From: Margaritispora aquatica
Lineage: Eukaryota > Ascomycota > Leotiomycetes > Helotiales > Discinellaceae
Direction of reading: 5' to 3'
DNA length: 64,000 nt
Assembly: GCA_007644065.1 (NCBI GenBank)
Contig: VJWN01000007.1
Span: forward strand, 930,001-994,000
Shown here: positions 1 through 13,413 of the stretch, one piece after another
Layout of the letters: each line of letters starts with the position of its first letter
Position numbering within the stretch: position 1 is the first letter of the stretch
Position numbers and translations under genes: made by a program
Notes under the pieces: generated by a model
What the model saw: the letters and a program-made list of their open reading frames with translations, nothing else
Databases searched by the model: none
Told to the model about the DNA's origin: nothing

Positions 1-1543
1 CGACGAGCATGAGTATGGTCATTGCAGGTACCGCCCTGATTGGTGTAGCTTTCGGTGCTCAACCACTTCTGCATACTGTCGCTTCTGAGGTTCTACCACG
101 TCGATGGAGATCATGGGCACAGGCAATTGTAAGCCGCCATATATCAAAGTGCTTGAATGTTGCTAACTCTATCTTAAGATCATGATCTCGAATGTCTTTG
201 GCGCCGTACTTGGATTGGTGGTAGGAGGACAGCTTAACCGTCATGGGGATCCAAATGGCTTCCGAAACTACTTCTACATCGCCATTGGACTATTTGCTCT
301 CACAGCAATCATCTGCACATTCACCTATAACCCTCTTCCAACAAAGTCACAGACAGCATTCACCTTTAACGAGAAGCTTGCGCGTCTTGATTGGGTTGGC
401 TATTTCTTGGAGGCTTCCGCTATCGTGCTTTTTAGCTTGGGACTCTTTTGGTCGCAAAATCCATTCCCATGGTCAGATGCCCATGTGTCAGCGACATTTT
501 CTATTGGTGTTGCTCTGGGTATCGCTTTGGTCGTGTATGAAACCAAGTTCAAGAAGGATGGAATGTTCCATCATGGACTTTTCAGCAACAACCGCAACTT
601 CACGGTTTCCATTATCTGCGTGTTCTGCGAAGGACTTGCATTTTTCGCTGCCAATGTCTATTTCTCATTCCAGGTATGCCAAGACAACTCTGAAGATTGA
701 GGTGCAATACTAACAGGAATCTAGAGCGGCGTTCTGTATGAGACTGATACCCTTCTCATTGGTGTTCAATTTGCCTTGACCTTCATATCGTGCTTTTTTG
801 CTTCTTTGCTGGTTGGTATGTACTGTGCCATCAAGAAGCAAGTTAAGTGGGCAGCTTTCGTCGCATTTGTCATCTTCACAGCATTCTTCGCTGGTATGGC
901 CTCGACAACTACATCCAGTCGTACAGCAGTCTGGGGCTTCCCTGTTCTACTTGGCTTCGGCTTGGGAATGTGCCTCATCCTCCTTGTTACCGTTGCTCAG
1001 CTATCAACACCACCTGAGCTCATCGCTACTGCAAGTGGCCTGATGATCAGTGTCCGGTCTCTTGGTGGAACTGTCGGGCTTGCGATCTGTGAGTCCTCTG
1101 TGCAAGCCATTAAATTCAGGTGATTTCTAATAAGGATCAATAGACAATACTGTTTTCAACAGCGCCATGAACCATCTCCCAAGCAATGTCGCTGAAGCTG
1201 CTATCGGAGCCGGTCTCCCAGCTTCTTCTGCTACTCAATTCGTGGTCGCCCTTACTGGCCAGAACACGACCGCACTCTTAGCAACTCCAGGCGTCAGTCC
1301 TTCCATAATTGGAGCTGGAGCCGGCGCTCTGTTGGACACCTATCTTAAGGGATTCCACAATGTTTGGTTCACTGCTCTTCCCTTCGTGGCTGTTGCTGCT
1401 ATCGGTATGCTCTCCCTTCACCTCTCTACTATTTCATCAGCTAATTTTCATAAGCTACCCTATTCCTCATTGACCCCACTGAAGAGTTTACCAACAGCAT
1501 TGATGCTCCAGTTGAGAAAGATGAGGATCTGTATTCTCTGTAA
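1..1543 (+). CDS. MFS efflux transporter, TRI12/siderophore-like, 5' truncated by window
   Basis: Membrane exporter of the major facilitator superfamily, most like fungal TRI12-type toxin or siderophore pumps. The visible part is 444 residues; the N-terminal helices lie left of the window. Exons by splice reading: 1(frame from 3)-128, 179-673, 725-1088, 1144-1404, 1455-1543. All four introns are 50-55 nt with GTAAG/GTATG/GTGAG donors, and every junction keeps frame. Hydrophobic helices recur through the protein. A loop with PRRWRSWAQ sits after the first visible helices, and the family-typical GASGLMISVRSLGGTVG-like segment appears near residue 350 as TASGLMISVRSLGGTVG. It ends in an acidic cytosolic tail. 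Substrate cannot be told. Neighbouring redox enzymes on the same strand raise the possibility of metabolite export. Family is confident, subfamily is inference. Confidence 0.85.
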
Positions 1544-3249
1544 AAAGAAGACTGGTTTATTTCAGGCTGTAAATTGCTTTTCGTTTCATTCGTTACCGAC
1601 CATAGTTCTCGAGCAATAGATAGATAGATGCCATCTGTCTCTGATGTGCCACACTAAGATAACACTTTTAATATGAGACATTCTTGTACAATCAAATTGT
1701 GTCGTGATAATCGTGATACCAATCGGCAAACTGTGGTCGAGATCGCCAAGCCGTCGCACAATCGGAATGCGAGAGAGTTGTGCAACTTCCGGCAGTGTCA
1801 AGTTATGTTATGTGCAACAAACCTCGCATTCCCGCCCGTCCAACCAGTGTAACGGCTCAAAGGTAGGGGAGTGCAAATTCTGATTCGGTCCGCAATCCGT
1901 ATGGTGTGGAATAACTTGCCGAAGGGCTTATGTAGACTTGATTGGCTCTGGGAGCATCATCTTGTCAAGAAACCACTGGTATTGAATATATCGAAATGGA
2001 AGGCTCAAAGAAGACTAAGCTCTCAATCCTAACAATCTTGGTATATCGAGCCGGTATACGGAGTAGCTAAGTTTCATGGGAACGACACTTGGTACCCATG
2101 TACCCTGCTTGTAGAGTTGCATCTTGCCATCTGCACGTCTACCCTGTTATGTGATGTGTGACAGTTCTATGTCTTGGATAATTTGGCAATCTTGTCGAAT
2201 GCGGCTTTATCGGTATCCTCGAACGCCATTGCTGACATCGTATTCATGGGGTTTCCAATGATTCTCGTAGCTGGACGAAGGATTGATTTGCTGCAGCAAA
2301 TGTATTCCGAAAGGAGGTAAAGACAGGGGAAAGAAGATTTCCAAGACCACCAAGACATGGCGTTGAGTGTCCCAGAAACCCCCACCCCACACCCCATGCC
2401 CAAGACCAAATTCTGGATACCTCGACACCTTGACACCCTTACCGGGCGGGTCTCCGCAACGGGAACCAAAGCTCGGCACAGGGTCCACCCGTCGAGCGAG
2501 ACAAAACGTCAAATCCAACGACTTCTTCCGTGGCGTTCTGGCCTTGTCTCTGGGTAATAGTAAGCGAAACGGATGTTTACTCCCGTGAAGAAAAATTAGG
2601 ATAAATTGAGCTGAGACACCAATTCTTCAGTGGTAGTCAATCCCCATAATTCTGGCAGGTGTCGTGCTTTGAGCCTGGGACCCAGACTGGAAGGTGCAGG
2701 TTGATGCTTGCACAATCGCTCTATATTTGATTTGTTCGCTTATTCGTATATTCGATGCGTTGCATGCGTCCACGTCCTGCTTCCACAAAGATGTCAGGGT
2801 GAGATTCCTTCCGACGCTGAGCCAGGGGAGACGTAAAAATAACGAGGGCTGCAATCTCATTTTCTTCTTGGAAAGACAATATGTGGTACGAGTACTTTTG
2901 GCACTAGCAGTTGGGACCGGAACAGGGAATGTGCAGCCCGCATGCATGGTACAAGCGAAGTACTTGTTATGCCTTCTTTGAGTGGCGTTTGCGAAAATGG
3001 TACGAGGGTACATATTCTTTCGGACTCAATCTTGGATAGGAAAGGAGAAATGACGCGAATGTCGTGGTGACGGACTGCCTGATATGATCGGTGGGATGGT
3101 CCTTCGTTCGCCCATGCGTCGCTGAAGTCGTGTATTTTTGCAAGCGGCGTCTTAGTCCATCCAGTGTAGACACAACTTTGAACTTTCATTCGTCGTATGC
3201 ATCCAGCATTCTTACCTTTTGCATTAACTCTGTCCAAAGTACATTTACG
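1544..3249. other. intergenic, no supported gene
   Basis: Short open frames on both strands show no recognisable protein signature and no splice pattern joining them. A small TAGA repeat lies near 1618-1630. The right end must hold the promoter of the downstream FAD monooxygenase, but I see no clear TATA element. Confidence 0.5.
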
Positions 3250-4797
<1,548 letters not shown>

Positions 4798-7664
4798 GTC
4801 ATAATGGAGCAAAGCAATGAAGTGCATAGCATCAGCTCATAGTGTCACATCTACCGGCTCTTCATTTCTGCCAAGACAGAGTATTCGTGTATCTTCGAAT
4901 GTGCAGTATAGTGTGGCTCATCTTGCTAAGTCGTATCATTCGTCCATCCTGTTGTGCTTTTCGATCCAGCCGAGAGGAATTGGTCTTGTCCAGATAGAGT
5001 TTCGGTAGAGGAGATTGACATCCTCTATTTTAGTATGACTAGACCTGCTTGATTCCTTGGAGGTATAAGCACTCTATGACTCTGTTGGCATAGAATGATC
5101 AAGCAGTCTTGATCTGTCATCCATCAGCCCAAGCTTGGATTTGTTTTTGCTTTGTACTGGTACATTGCATGCTACCATGGTGGGTTATTTCGCGGTTCTC
5201 AGCTTGATAATTAGTTAATTCTTCTTGACCATTTTACCATTTCTAAAATATTTTAGCTCTATGCACGGCGATGCCAGAGCGGCAGCTGTTATCCTCTCAC
5301 TGATCATCATACAACCCTCGTGCCAGGGCACACTGTTTCGTACTGTTGAGTGCATTCTGTCCACCATAATTTTTCCACTGTTATCGATTGCATCGGAGAC
5401 GTAACATATTGCTCGTAGACTTTGCAGTCAGTCTCATATTGCATATGGTAGCTTCGATAGTTTTTGAATTGCTGGAGCATGTGAGAGACTGGAAAGCTCG
5501 CAAGTCGCTTGACGATGTACTGAAGGATAGGTTGCCGAACACCTGCAAAATGAAGTAGTGTTGCTTTCGCTCTTTGGCTTGGTGTAAGCTATTGCTTTCC
5601 TGCACTTCCGAACGTATTGATGCGCATGAGCTTCACTCATGTCTAAACATGAATTTGCGAATACAGTTAAAAGGTTTGTAAACCACCGGATTTCTGAAAG
5701 GAAAATGGCTCTGCCACAACGTCCGAGCTTTCATTAGCCAACCCCTTTCAGCAGCCACCTCCACATTCCGTGTTCCACCCTCCACAATCCACCCTATCCA
5801 TCCGTTAGAACCAGACCTCGAACTCGCACTCGCACTCGCACTCGCACCACACCTACTGATTCTGGTATGATTACGGATTTGCGCAGGTGGCATCATCAAG
5901 ACACTCTATCACATGACTCTATCTTGAGCAGCAGGAAAAAGGGAGGGAATACTTTCTTCCGAATGCTCGTCGTCTTCTACGACATTTGTCTATTAATAGC
6001 CCTTTGTATCGACGTCTCCTCTTTATATTCCTACTAACCTCCATTCCTATTTAAACAATTCTTATCTCAAAGCGAGGGTGTCAAAACTTATCACCGTCAA
6101 AGATGCAGATACAACTAGATAGAACGGAGGATAGATGCATTAGAATATGTTCAAATGTGAGGCACATTGGAAAGAAGAGAAACACAATACCCAATGGAAG
6201 TGGAGGTTTCCTTCAAAAACAGAGATACTTGAGGACTAATAAATCACTTAGGTTTTGCTTCTATCTAATGATAGGATATCATTGCAAGAAATAGATCAGA
6301 TAAGAAATGCTTTGGCTCCCGCAATAGCGGATGACTCGGACCGGATCGTCTCCCATTTATGGAACAACACGCATGACGCGCATCAAAATAGGTTTCGGAA
6401 GAGAGATACCTTACCTTACCTTACCTTACCTGACGGAGGTACACGAAGTACACGTTTAGGTCTTAAGCGCCCGTCTGTTCCGTCTCTCATCTCTCGTCGT
6501 CTCGGCGATTACTACTCGCCTAGAAATAGGAAGAGCTGGCCACCTATTGCAACACACCCAGATTTCTTATTGGTTCTCGGCCCGAGGGAATCCCCATCAT
6601 CTCGATTGCGCCTGGCCTCATGGACAACACCACCTCATGAACCAAAGGTCGGAAGACTGAGAAAATATTGTACAGAAACTGGAGTGGAAGAGATTCTTTC
6701 CTAAGTTAGGTGTTTTGATATCTCAAAATCTCACTCCAGTAGTTTCAGCTTCTTCTGTAACAAATGCCTTCAACTTTTCCTACCACAATCATCTTGTGAC
6801 AGGAATATTTCCTTGTTCGGCAATTAACTTTCCCAACTTATTCCCAACATCACTGTTACACGACTCTAAAATCACTCAAATCAGACGTTTTCAAAGCCTT
6901 GACTGTCGTTTCCAATGATTTATTACGGAGATCTCCATCCCAGCTGTCTGTTTCCATCGATCTCGTTACCAATATCGAGATCTCGAAACCCACCATTTTC
7001 AGTCGTCAATTTACCAACTCTTTTTTTTTTTTTTTTTTTTGAAGATATACATCAGAAGCCTCGAAATGCATGCTGCGATACCCTGCAGGCAACGTGGTTT
7101 CGAGGAGCAGCCTGCGAGTAGGAATGCAGCCATTTAGCTTAAAGCCCTAAATGGGGATCTGACCGAGTTTGGTAATCATGCATACATCTCGGGCTCGGTT
7201 TTCACTCCAACCAAGTCATCAAGTAAGGCTGCCACACCTTCTTCGATACTGCGCCGCTGATTTGCTTCTCATTTCTACATGACTGGCTAAAAACACAATC
7301 TTGGAAAGACTTTGTTACCTCTCACTTGTTCTTGCAATGGCAGGCACAAGAATACAGCTGCCAACTTTTGATAATTCCTTTATTGGTTGAAACCTGGCAG
7401 CCTCTGAGCTGAGATAGGTAGCCATGACCCATCGGAGAATATTCACTTATGTTTGATACTTTATAAAGACTGAGTGAGGCCTGAAGTGGAAGTGTGGAGT
7501 CACAGTAGGTTTCTTATTAAGCTTCTGAATTGTTGTATAAGAGGTATGCCATAATTTATGACTTATTCCTCATCCTACTCGCAGCAAGTACAGTTCCTTC
7601 AACACTGTCAGCAACTCAATTCGCAAATTCAGAAGTCCAACGCCACTACCTTTGCGTGGTCAAA
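4798..7664. other. 2.9 kb intergenic with simple repeats
   Basis: No supported gene. Contains a CTCGCA repeat (about 4 copies, near 5820-5846), a CTTAC/TTACC repeat (near 6408-6430) and an uninterrupted T20 tract at 7021-7040. Small open frames such as 6255-6704 lack family resemblance and codon character I can trust. The last few hundred bases should include the P450 promoter. Confidence 0.5.
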
Positions 7665-9383
7665 ATGAATGAAATGAGCACTTCAAATTTCTCAACTTTG
7701 GCGAGTTCCCAGCTCAAAGAATGGAATATCGTCAAACTCATTCTGGCGAGTTGTGCACTTGTGCTAATCTTAGTAAGAACACTACTTCCCCACCTTGCAA
7801 ACACATTACTCACTTATCAAGTCACTCACTTTTCATATCATTTACACCATTTACTTCCATCCGCTTGCCCGCTTTCCAGGCCCATTTTTGTGGAAGCTTA
7901 CACGCTTTCCTTACATGCGAGCGATGCAACGAGGCACACTTGTCCACGAAATTCAGAAGTTTCATACACAATATGGGGAAATAATCCGGATTGCGCGCGA
8001 TGAACTTTCCTGCATCAATCCGCAAGCGTGGCAAGACATATACGGAAACCACAAGCCTGCCGAAATGTTTCAGAAGAACTCGCTCTGGATGTCGCGGCAG
8101 AAGAATAGCGCACACTCTATTCTCAGTGCTAAGGACCAGGACCATCGCCGCATTCGAAAGCTCATCTCGCCGGCATTTTCTGAGAAGGCATTGCGGGAAC
8201 AGGAGCCAGTCCTGCAGCAATACATCGGAGCTCTAATGAAGCGACTTCATGATCAAGTGCAAGCCGGCTGGGGCAATTGCGCAGATGTCAACTTAGTGGA
8301 TTGGTTCTCGTGGGTCACATTCGACATCGTAGGCGAGCTCGGCTTTAATGAGACCTTCGGGTGTCTTTCGTCCCCAAACCACCATCACTGGAGCAACATG
8401 GTCTTCTCACATTTCAAAGCTGCATCGCTCGTAACCTCGGTAAAATTTTACCCCTTTCTCGAGCGTATCCTGCGCTCATTCTTACCTGCGGAAGTGCTCA
8501 ATCGGAGTACACACTTTCAGCTTTCCCAAGAAAAGGTTCACCGTCGTCTGAAGAATAACGCAGATGCGACGAGGACTGTCAAGGATTTCATGTCTTATGT
8601 ACTCGATCCTACTCTGGAAGAACGGATGAGCATGGAAGAGATCGAGACGACGTTCAACATTCTGATTATTGCTGGCAGTGAAACCACTGCTAGTGCGTTA
8701 GCTGGCACAACTGGGTATTTACTAAGAAATCCAACATGTCTGGCTACACTTGTCAAGGAAATCAGAGGAAGTTTCGGACAAGAGCAAGATATCACTCTGG
8801 CTGCTGTGAGTAAGCTACCATATCTGGCTGCAGTCATCGAAGAGGGACTGAGGATGGCACCGCCCGTGCCAAGTGGCTTACCGAGAGTTGTTCCTGCGGC
8901 TGGTGCAACTGTTTGTGGAGAATGGATACCTGGAGGAGTAAGTTTCCCCTTATGCTAACCCTGATTGATCCTGCCTCAACTCATGCCACAAATACTAATA
9001 CCAAATAGACAAACATCTCCTTGAATCAGTATACGGCCTATCGCTCACCTCTTAACTTTTACCGTCCGCACGACTTCCTCCCCGAACGCTGGTTGCTATC
9101 CACGAAAGCCTCTTCACTATTTCAATACGACCGAAAAGATGCTCTCCAGCCTTTTTCATATGGTAGACGAGATTGCATTGGAAAAAGCTTGGCATACGCG
9201 GAGTTGAAACTGATTCTCTCAAGGATGCTGTGGAGCTTCGATATTGAGTTTTCTCCTACCGGAAGAGCAAATAGTGGAGTAGGGAAACAGAGTAAGGAGA
9301 AGTATGAGTGGGAGAGTCAGAAGACGTTTGTTTTGGTGGAGAAGAAACCTTTGATTGTTAGGATTAAGACGGTTTGTCGCTAA
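7665..9383 (+). CDS. cytochrome P450 monooxygenase (CYP65-like)
   Basis: Haem-thiolate monooxygenase, ER-anchored by one N-terminal helix. Three exons, 7665-7772, 7822-8937 and 9009-9383, give 532 residues, normal for fungal P450s. The 49 nt first intron (7773-7821) joins the membrane helix (residues about 22-48) to the YFHPLARFPGP hinge, which otherwise appear in different frames. Seen motifs: I-helix AGSETT (residues 320-325, oxygen activation), K-helix ExxR (E377-R380), PERW in the meander, and the haem loop FSYGRRDCIG (457-466) with ligand Cys464. Overall look suggests the CYP65 group (isotrichodermin C-15 hydroxylase-like), but this is inference from style. No biosynthetic backbone gene is nearby in the window. 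Confidence 0.93.
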
Positions 9384-10023
9384 TGTGTTGAGTATTTGGT
9401 TTGGGATTTTGGGGTGTTTAGGTGTTCGGTGCAATTTTGGGGCTAGAGTGTATGGATGTCCATAGATAGATTGGTGCTCATGTACAAATTCAGAAGATCT
9501 TCAAGGTTAGGAACGATAATCTGACTTCTTAAGCGCTTAGCAAATTCGTCGTCAAAGCCCTCAAAGAATAGGCTGAAAACGAGCAATCACTCTTAGGAAA
9601 TCATTTCTTGAGGAAAATTTTCTAAGTGAAATATAGAAATCATCTCCAAAATAAATTTGCAGAGGCAGTTGGAAAGTCTGAACCATGTTCTTCCATTTCA
9701 ATCACCTCGCTTAAAATAGTTTCGATGAATTAAGTCAGTAAGAGCTTAGAATAGACTATGTGGAAGCTAGTGATTACTTTCGAATGTGCCTGTTCTAGGC
9801 AGACTGGCTCTTTCCTGAAAAGTGGCAGACAATGGAATCAACGATTCTGGAAGCAACAAGAGGCGCAACAACAAAGAAAGAGCTAGAATTCCCTTTCCCA
9901 CAACACCTCCAAGCATAAAGCACTTCCGTTTCGTTTGCCTAACAGGAACTAGCGACCGATCTTTTGTAACTCAGCTTGGCCTGTACGCATATTCAAGTAC
10001 ATAAATTCATCATCGCAGAGACA
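9384..10023. other. intergenic, nothing recognised
   Basis: A 640 bp gap between the P450 stop and the next start. No open frame with family resemblance and no repeat of note. Confidence 0.5.
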
Positions 10024-10852
10024 ATGGCGAGACAATTGGTAGATGGTGATGTTGTACCTGGCTCTGGTGGTCATGGAACATTGCAGATTCTACAGGTCAT
10101 TAAAACCCTTCAGCAGTCAGATATCGCTTGTTGTGTAGTGGGAACATTCGCTTTGAGGTATTTCGGGGCTTGGAGGGTGAGAGCCGTAAGGTCTTATAAA
10201 TCTCGTGTCTATGTGCTCCTGTCTAATTTTCATACTCTAGGACTGGGGAATTTGTGTTCCAAGAAGCTCGCTTGAAAAGGCTCGTCAAGTATTATCTGCA
10301 GAGCCCAAAACTGCAACTTGGGCATTGTCTGAATCCGAGCCTCCCTATATGCATTTAATGTGCCACACGTTTCCTTTCTTCAAATTTAAAGGTGTTGGTC
10401 TGTATTTCTATTTGATTCCAGACGACGATTGCTACCTGGTCTGCGATGCTGCAGAGGTCGAGTATAGCCAAATGGGTATACCTTACCCAAAACTCGAAAA
10501 ATTTGCCCAAAGCCTCTTGGCTGTGGGCGATATGGTAGCTTTGACAGATCTGATCGATGGCATGGATCTGAGTATGGATTGGGGCGAGAAAAATCTGGAT
10601 CTCAACGGGACAAACGATGTGGATTGGATCAAAGCAAAGAACTTAAAGATCCGGAATTCAATCCCGCTTACTTTCACCTCCTGCCTCATGGAGCTCGACG
10701 AAGTGGAATTTAGCACTAGGGAAATCTGGAAGGAGATTGTGGAAACGAAAGAGAAGCGAATTGGCATAGAAATGCCAAAGGAATTCCTTTTCACACGCTT
10801 CCAGGGTCGAGATGATGAAGACCCCCAAAAGATCAAGCGAGAAGACGTCTAA
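10024..10852 (+). CDS. nucleotidyltransferase-fold-like hypothetical protein
   Basis: Two exons (10024-10185 and 10241-10852; 55 nt intron with CTAAT branch) give 257 residues. The N-terminal 60 residues resemble the core of minimal nucleotidyltransferases: a helix (LQILQVIKTLQQ), then CCVVGTFALRYFGAWRVRA and DWGICVP. Canonical members carry a glycine-rich turn followed by a D-x-D pair that binds metal. Here the second acid is replaced by Gly (D-W-G), so catalysis is doubtful. The remainder is acidic and rich in W/D and has no domain I know. Many filamentous fungi carry such proteins as uncharacterised accessory genes (recollection, not searched). It is followed at 11.2 kb by a broken gene of similar fold. 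No signal peptide or membrane helix seen. Confidence 0.7.
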
Positions 10853-11219
10853 TAATGTGAAAATTTTTCGCTCTTGTCTTCATACGTTGTTTGGCAAACT
10901 GTCTCCTTGCGCATCTTCTTGGCTGCTGGGACAAGCTTCATTATCAGAAATACTTCGATAATGTGTATCATCTGGGCTGCTCATCAGCTCAAAGCACATC
11001 AATACACAACAAAGGACTTACTGGAGGTTCTTTTTGACAAAATCTCTCAAAGAATTCTTGACTGCTTGCAGATCGTTCAGCGCTCCTCATTTCAATATTT
11101 TGTGATATTTGTGTAATTTGCAACGCTTCTCGCATTCTTCGAGGCTCGCTTGCTCCAAGTAAAGATTTGCGAAGCTGAAATATTGCTACCCTACGTTTTT
11201 GGACTTCTAAACAGAGGAC
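10853..11219. other. short intergenic
   Basis: Spacer between the two nucleotidyltransferase-like genes. An 80-codon open frame at 10874-11116 has no recognisable features and is probably chance. Confidence 0.45.
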
Positions 11220-12051
11220 ATGGGGTTTGCTGCTTTGACACTCACCGACCTGACACAGCCGCTATCACGAACCTACACCTCTGTAAAAGGCCAAAGACTC
11301 AGCAAAGCGTCATGTCTAGTTAATCAAAGCCATCTCACGTCTGCTGCAGATTGTATTTCAAGTTTGTTAACAGTCAATAACGTTCCATATGGCTTAATGG
11401 GGGGCTTTTCCTTGCACGTAAGGGGTAGTAAGCGAGATACCTACGACGTTGACATGGCTGTTGATTGTAATATGAATCAACTCCTTCATGTGTTAAAATC
11501 TCATCCGAGGTGTATTTTCGTCTCCGAATTACTTTTTCATTGTAGAAACTTACTAGATACAGAATTCTGCGCCCCTCGGGTCCAACTTCGGGTGTTGTTC
11601 GAATCTTTGTTAGCACCGAAAGTATACATGATGTAGGCCTGCCCAGTATATGTCGGGGTTGACCTGATTCTCAGAGGTAGGATTTTATAATTAGGCAATC
11701 TTGCTCGGGGGACTAACGACCAGTTTTGCAAGATCCTTAGGTGCGCCAGACGATCTCCAAGGATCATCCGAGGTGGTTGTCTTGAAAACGGCAACCGGCC
11801 ACAAACAATAAATTGTCTTGAACTTGCGAGCAATAATGATAAGCAAACTTGAAGCGCATTTCACCCGGAGGGCTAGTAATGACTACCTCGATATTGAATT
11901 TTTGATAAACAAGTACGGCCAGGATATCTTTGTGTTTCGAGCACAGCTAAATCAAGAACACCGGCAAGCTTTCCTCAATGCTTATGCTCAACATAATATG
12001 GGCCGAGTCAACCGTATTCGATCGACAAAGCATGTTCTGAGTCTTGCATGA
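11220..12051 (+). pseudogene. broken nucleotidyltransferase-like gene
   Basis: The reading starts at ATG 11220 and shows the nucleotidyltransferase core GLMGGFSLHVRGSKRDTYDVD followed by MAV, with the glycine turn and an intact D-V-D acidic pair. A 47 nt intron (11510-11556) joins it in frame to a block ending GVVRIFVSTES. The next block, VDLILRG, is shifted by one base at a GGGG run (11655-11658). A 64 nt intron (11677-11740, CTAAC branch) follows. The last exon contains an in-frame TAA at 11809-11811, then stays open to the stop at 12051 (about 80 residues, including KLEAHFTRRASNDYLDIEFL). Two independent lesions argue for a pseudogene. The frameshift alone could be an assembly slip. It lies 370 bp from a gene of similar fold, but the two differ too much to be a recent duplicate. 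Confidence 0.72.
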
Positions 12052-13413
12052 AAGTTCAAATAAGACAGTGTGGTTGGGTTCGCTTGGAAGTTGTTCCATT
12101 ATATATAGATATGATGTTTAGCGATTCATCGATTGGAATTTGCAAGTTTGTTTTTCTCGTTTAATTTCTCTGTCATTATTGCTTGATCGATCTGTGTGTT
12201 CCTGTTGTTTTGGAATATATACTTACGTATTCTCATACATAGGCTTTTTGGTTGGATCAGCAAGGATGTCTATAGTAGATTGGTTTTTGGACCTTGAAGT
12301 GCCAAATGCAGTCTTGGGTGTCAGTGCTTATTGTGTCACATCAAAGCACACATTAAGATATATCCATGCTTCTGAAGTTTCTTGAGAAAATCTGAAATTT
12401 AGCATGTGGTAACTGCAATACTCTCTGATAACGGGATATTGCGCAGGAGGTATGTCCTGTGGTATAGCAAAGGGTGAAGTACACATTGCCCAATTAAGAT
12501 TATTTCGATAAGCTCGTAATTCTAAAGTATCCAAGTCCAACCCCGGCATTTGGTACTTTGTTACTATCAGTCGATTGCAGCGCTCGTAGTCGACATGGGG
12601 TTTTTTTCATCTTAAAAAACAATAATCTGATGTGCTATAACTTTTTTACTCATATGATGGAGTTTCAGACTGTCAACATAGACCTAATTGCTTACACGAA
12701 GCTGATTAAAGGTGGTCCTGTTACGCTAGCTATACGAGAAACTGAAAAAAAAAAGCTTAGTACTTTTGCGACCTGAGGTCAAAAAACGACTGCTTCACTT
12801 CCAAGCCACGGGATTATCAATCTTTCAATCTTGCGCAATACATATTAGACCCATGCTCAGCTGGTCCGAGGAAATTCTCAGGAGAACGCACACACCCAGA
12901 AAGATATTTCGAGTATCAAAAGTTGTGTGAGTAAAATCTGTGCCGGCTATGGCTTGAGCACTAAAGTGTTTCATCTTCGGTAATCTTGTATACTTTCTTC
13001 TTCATCAACAGTGCTCTTTGCAAATGCAACAGCATACTTTGGAACTCTTTGCAACTGACTTGTCTCTCCGTTTTCGCCTCGTCTCGTCAGTCCGTCTTTT
13101 CAAAGCCCATCATCTGCGTCTCGTATGAGACACTCCAACTAGAACTCAGGGAGAAAAGAAACTTTGCCAATGAAAAGTCTCGCATATGAGGTGTGTACAA
13201 CGCTTGCGTCAGAATTCTGTTCCCAGGTCTCGTCGTCCCCCAATGGCAACATATACTTCACGACAAGGCTGAGACAAGTTCACTAAATTGAGTATGCTCT
13301 GCCGCCACGAATATCGACAATGTTCAAGTGAAGGTGGTGATAAATAAGGCTGTCACCCACTTCTGTCTGCGACACTAGTTTTCTTTCTACGTCTAGACGT
13401 GCGAATATTCATT
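12052..13413. other. 1.4 kb intergenic
   Basis: No supported gene. AT-rich patches (for example TTATATATAGATATGATG near 12100) and pyrimidine-rich sequence before the next start. Open frames at 12140-12385 and 12558-12776 look like noise. Confidence 0.5.

Noticed and set aside
11510..11545. 36 nt candidate intron in the broken nucleotidyltransferase-like gene
   Set aside because: Too short for a fungal intron and leaves the wrong frame. The acceptor at 11556 gives a 47 nt intron that joins the conserved blocks.
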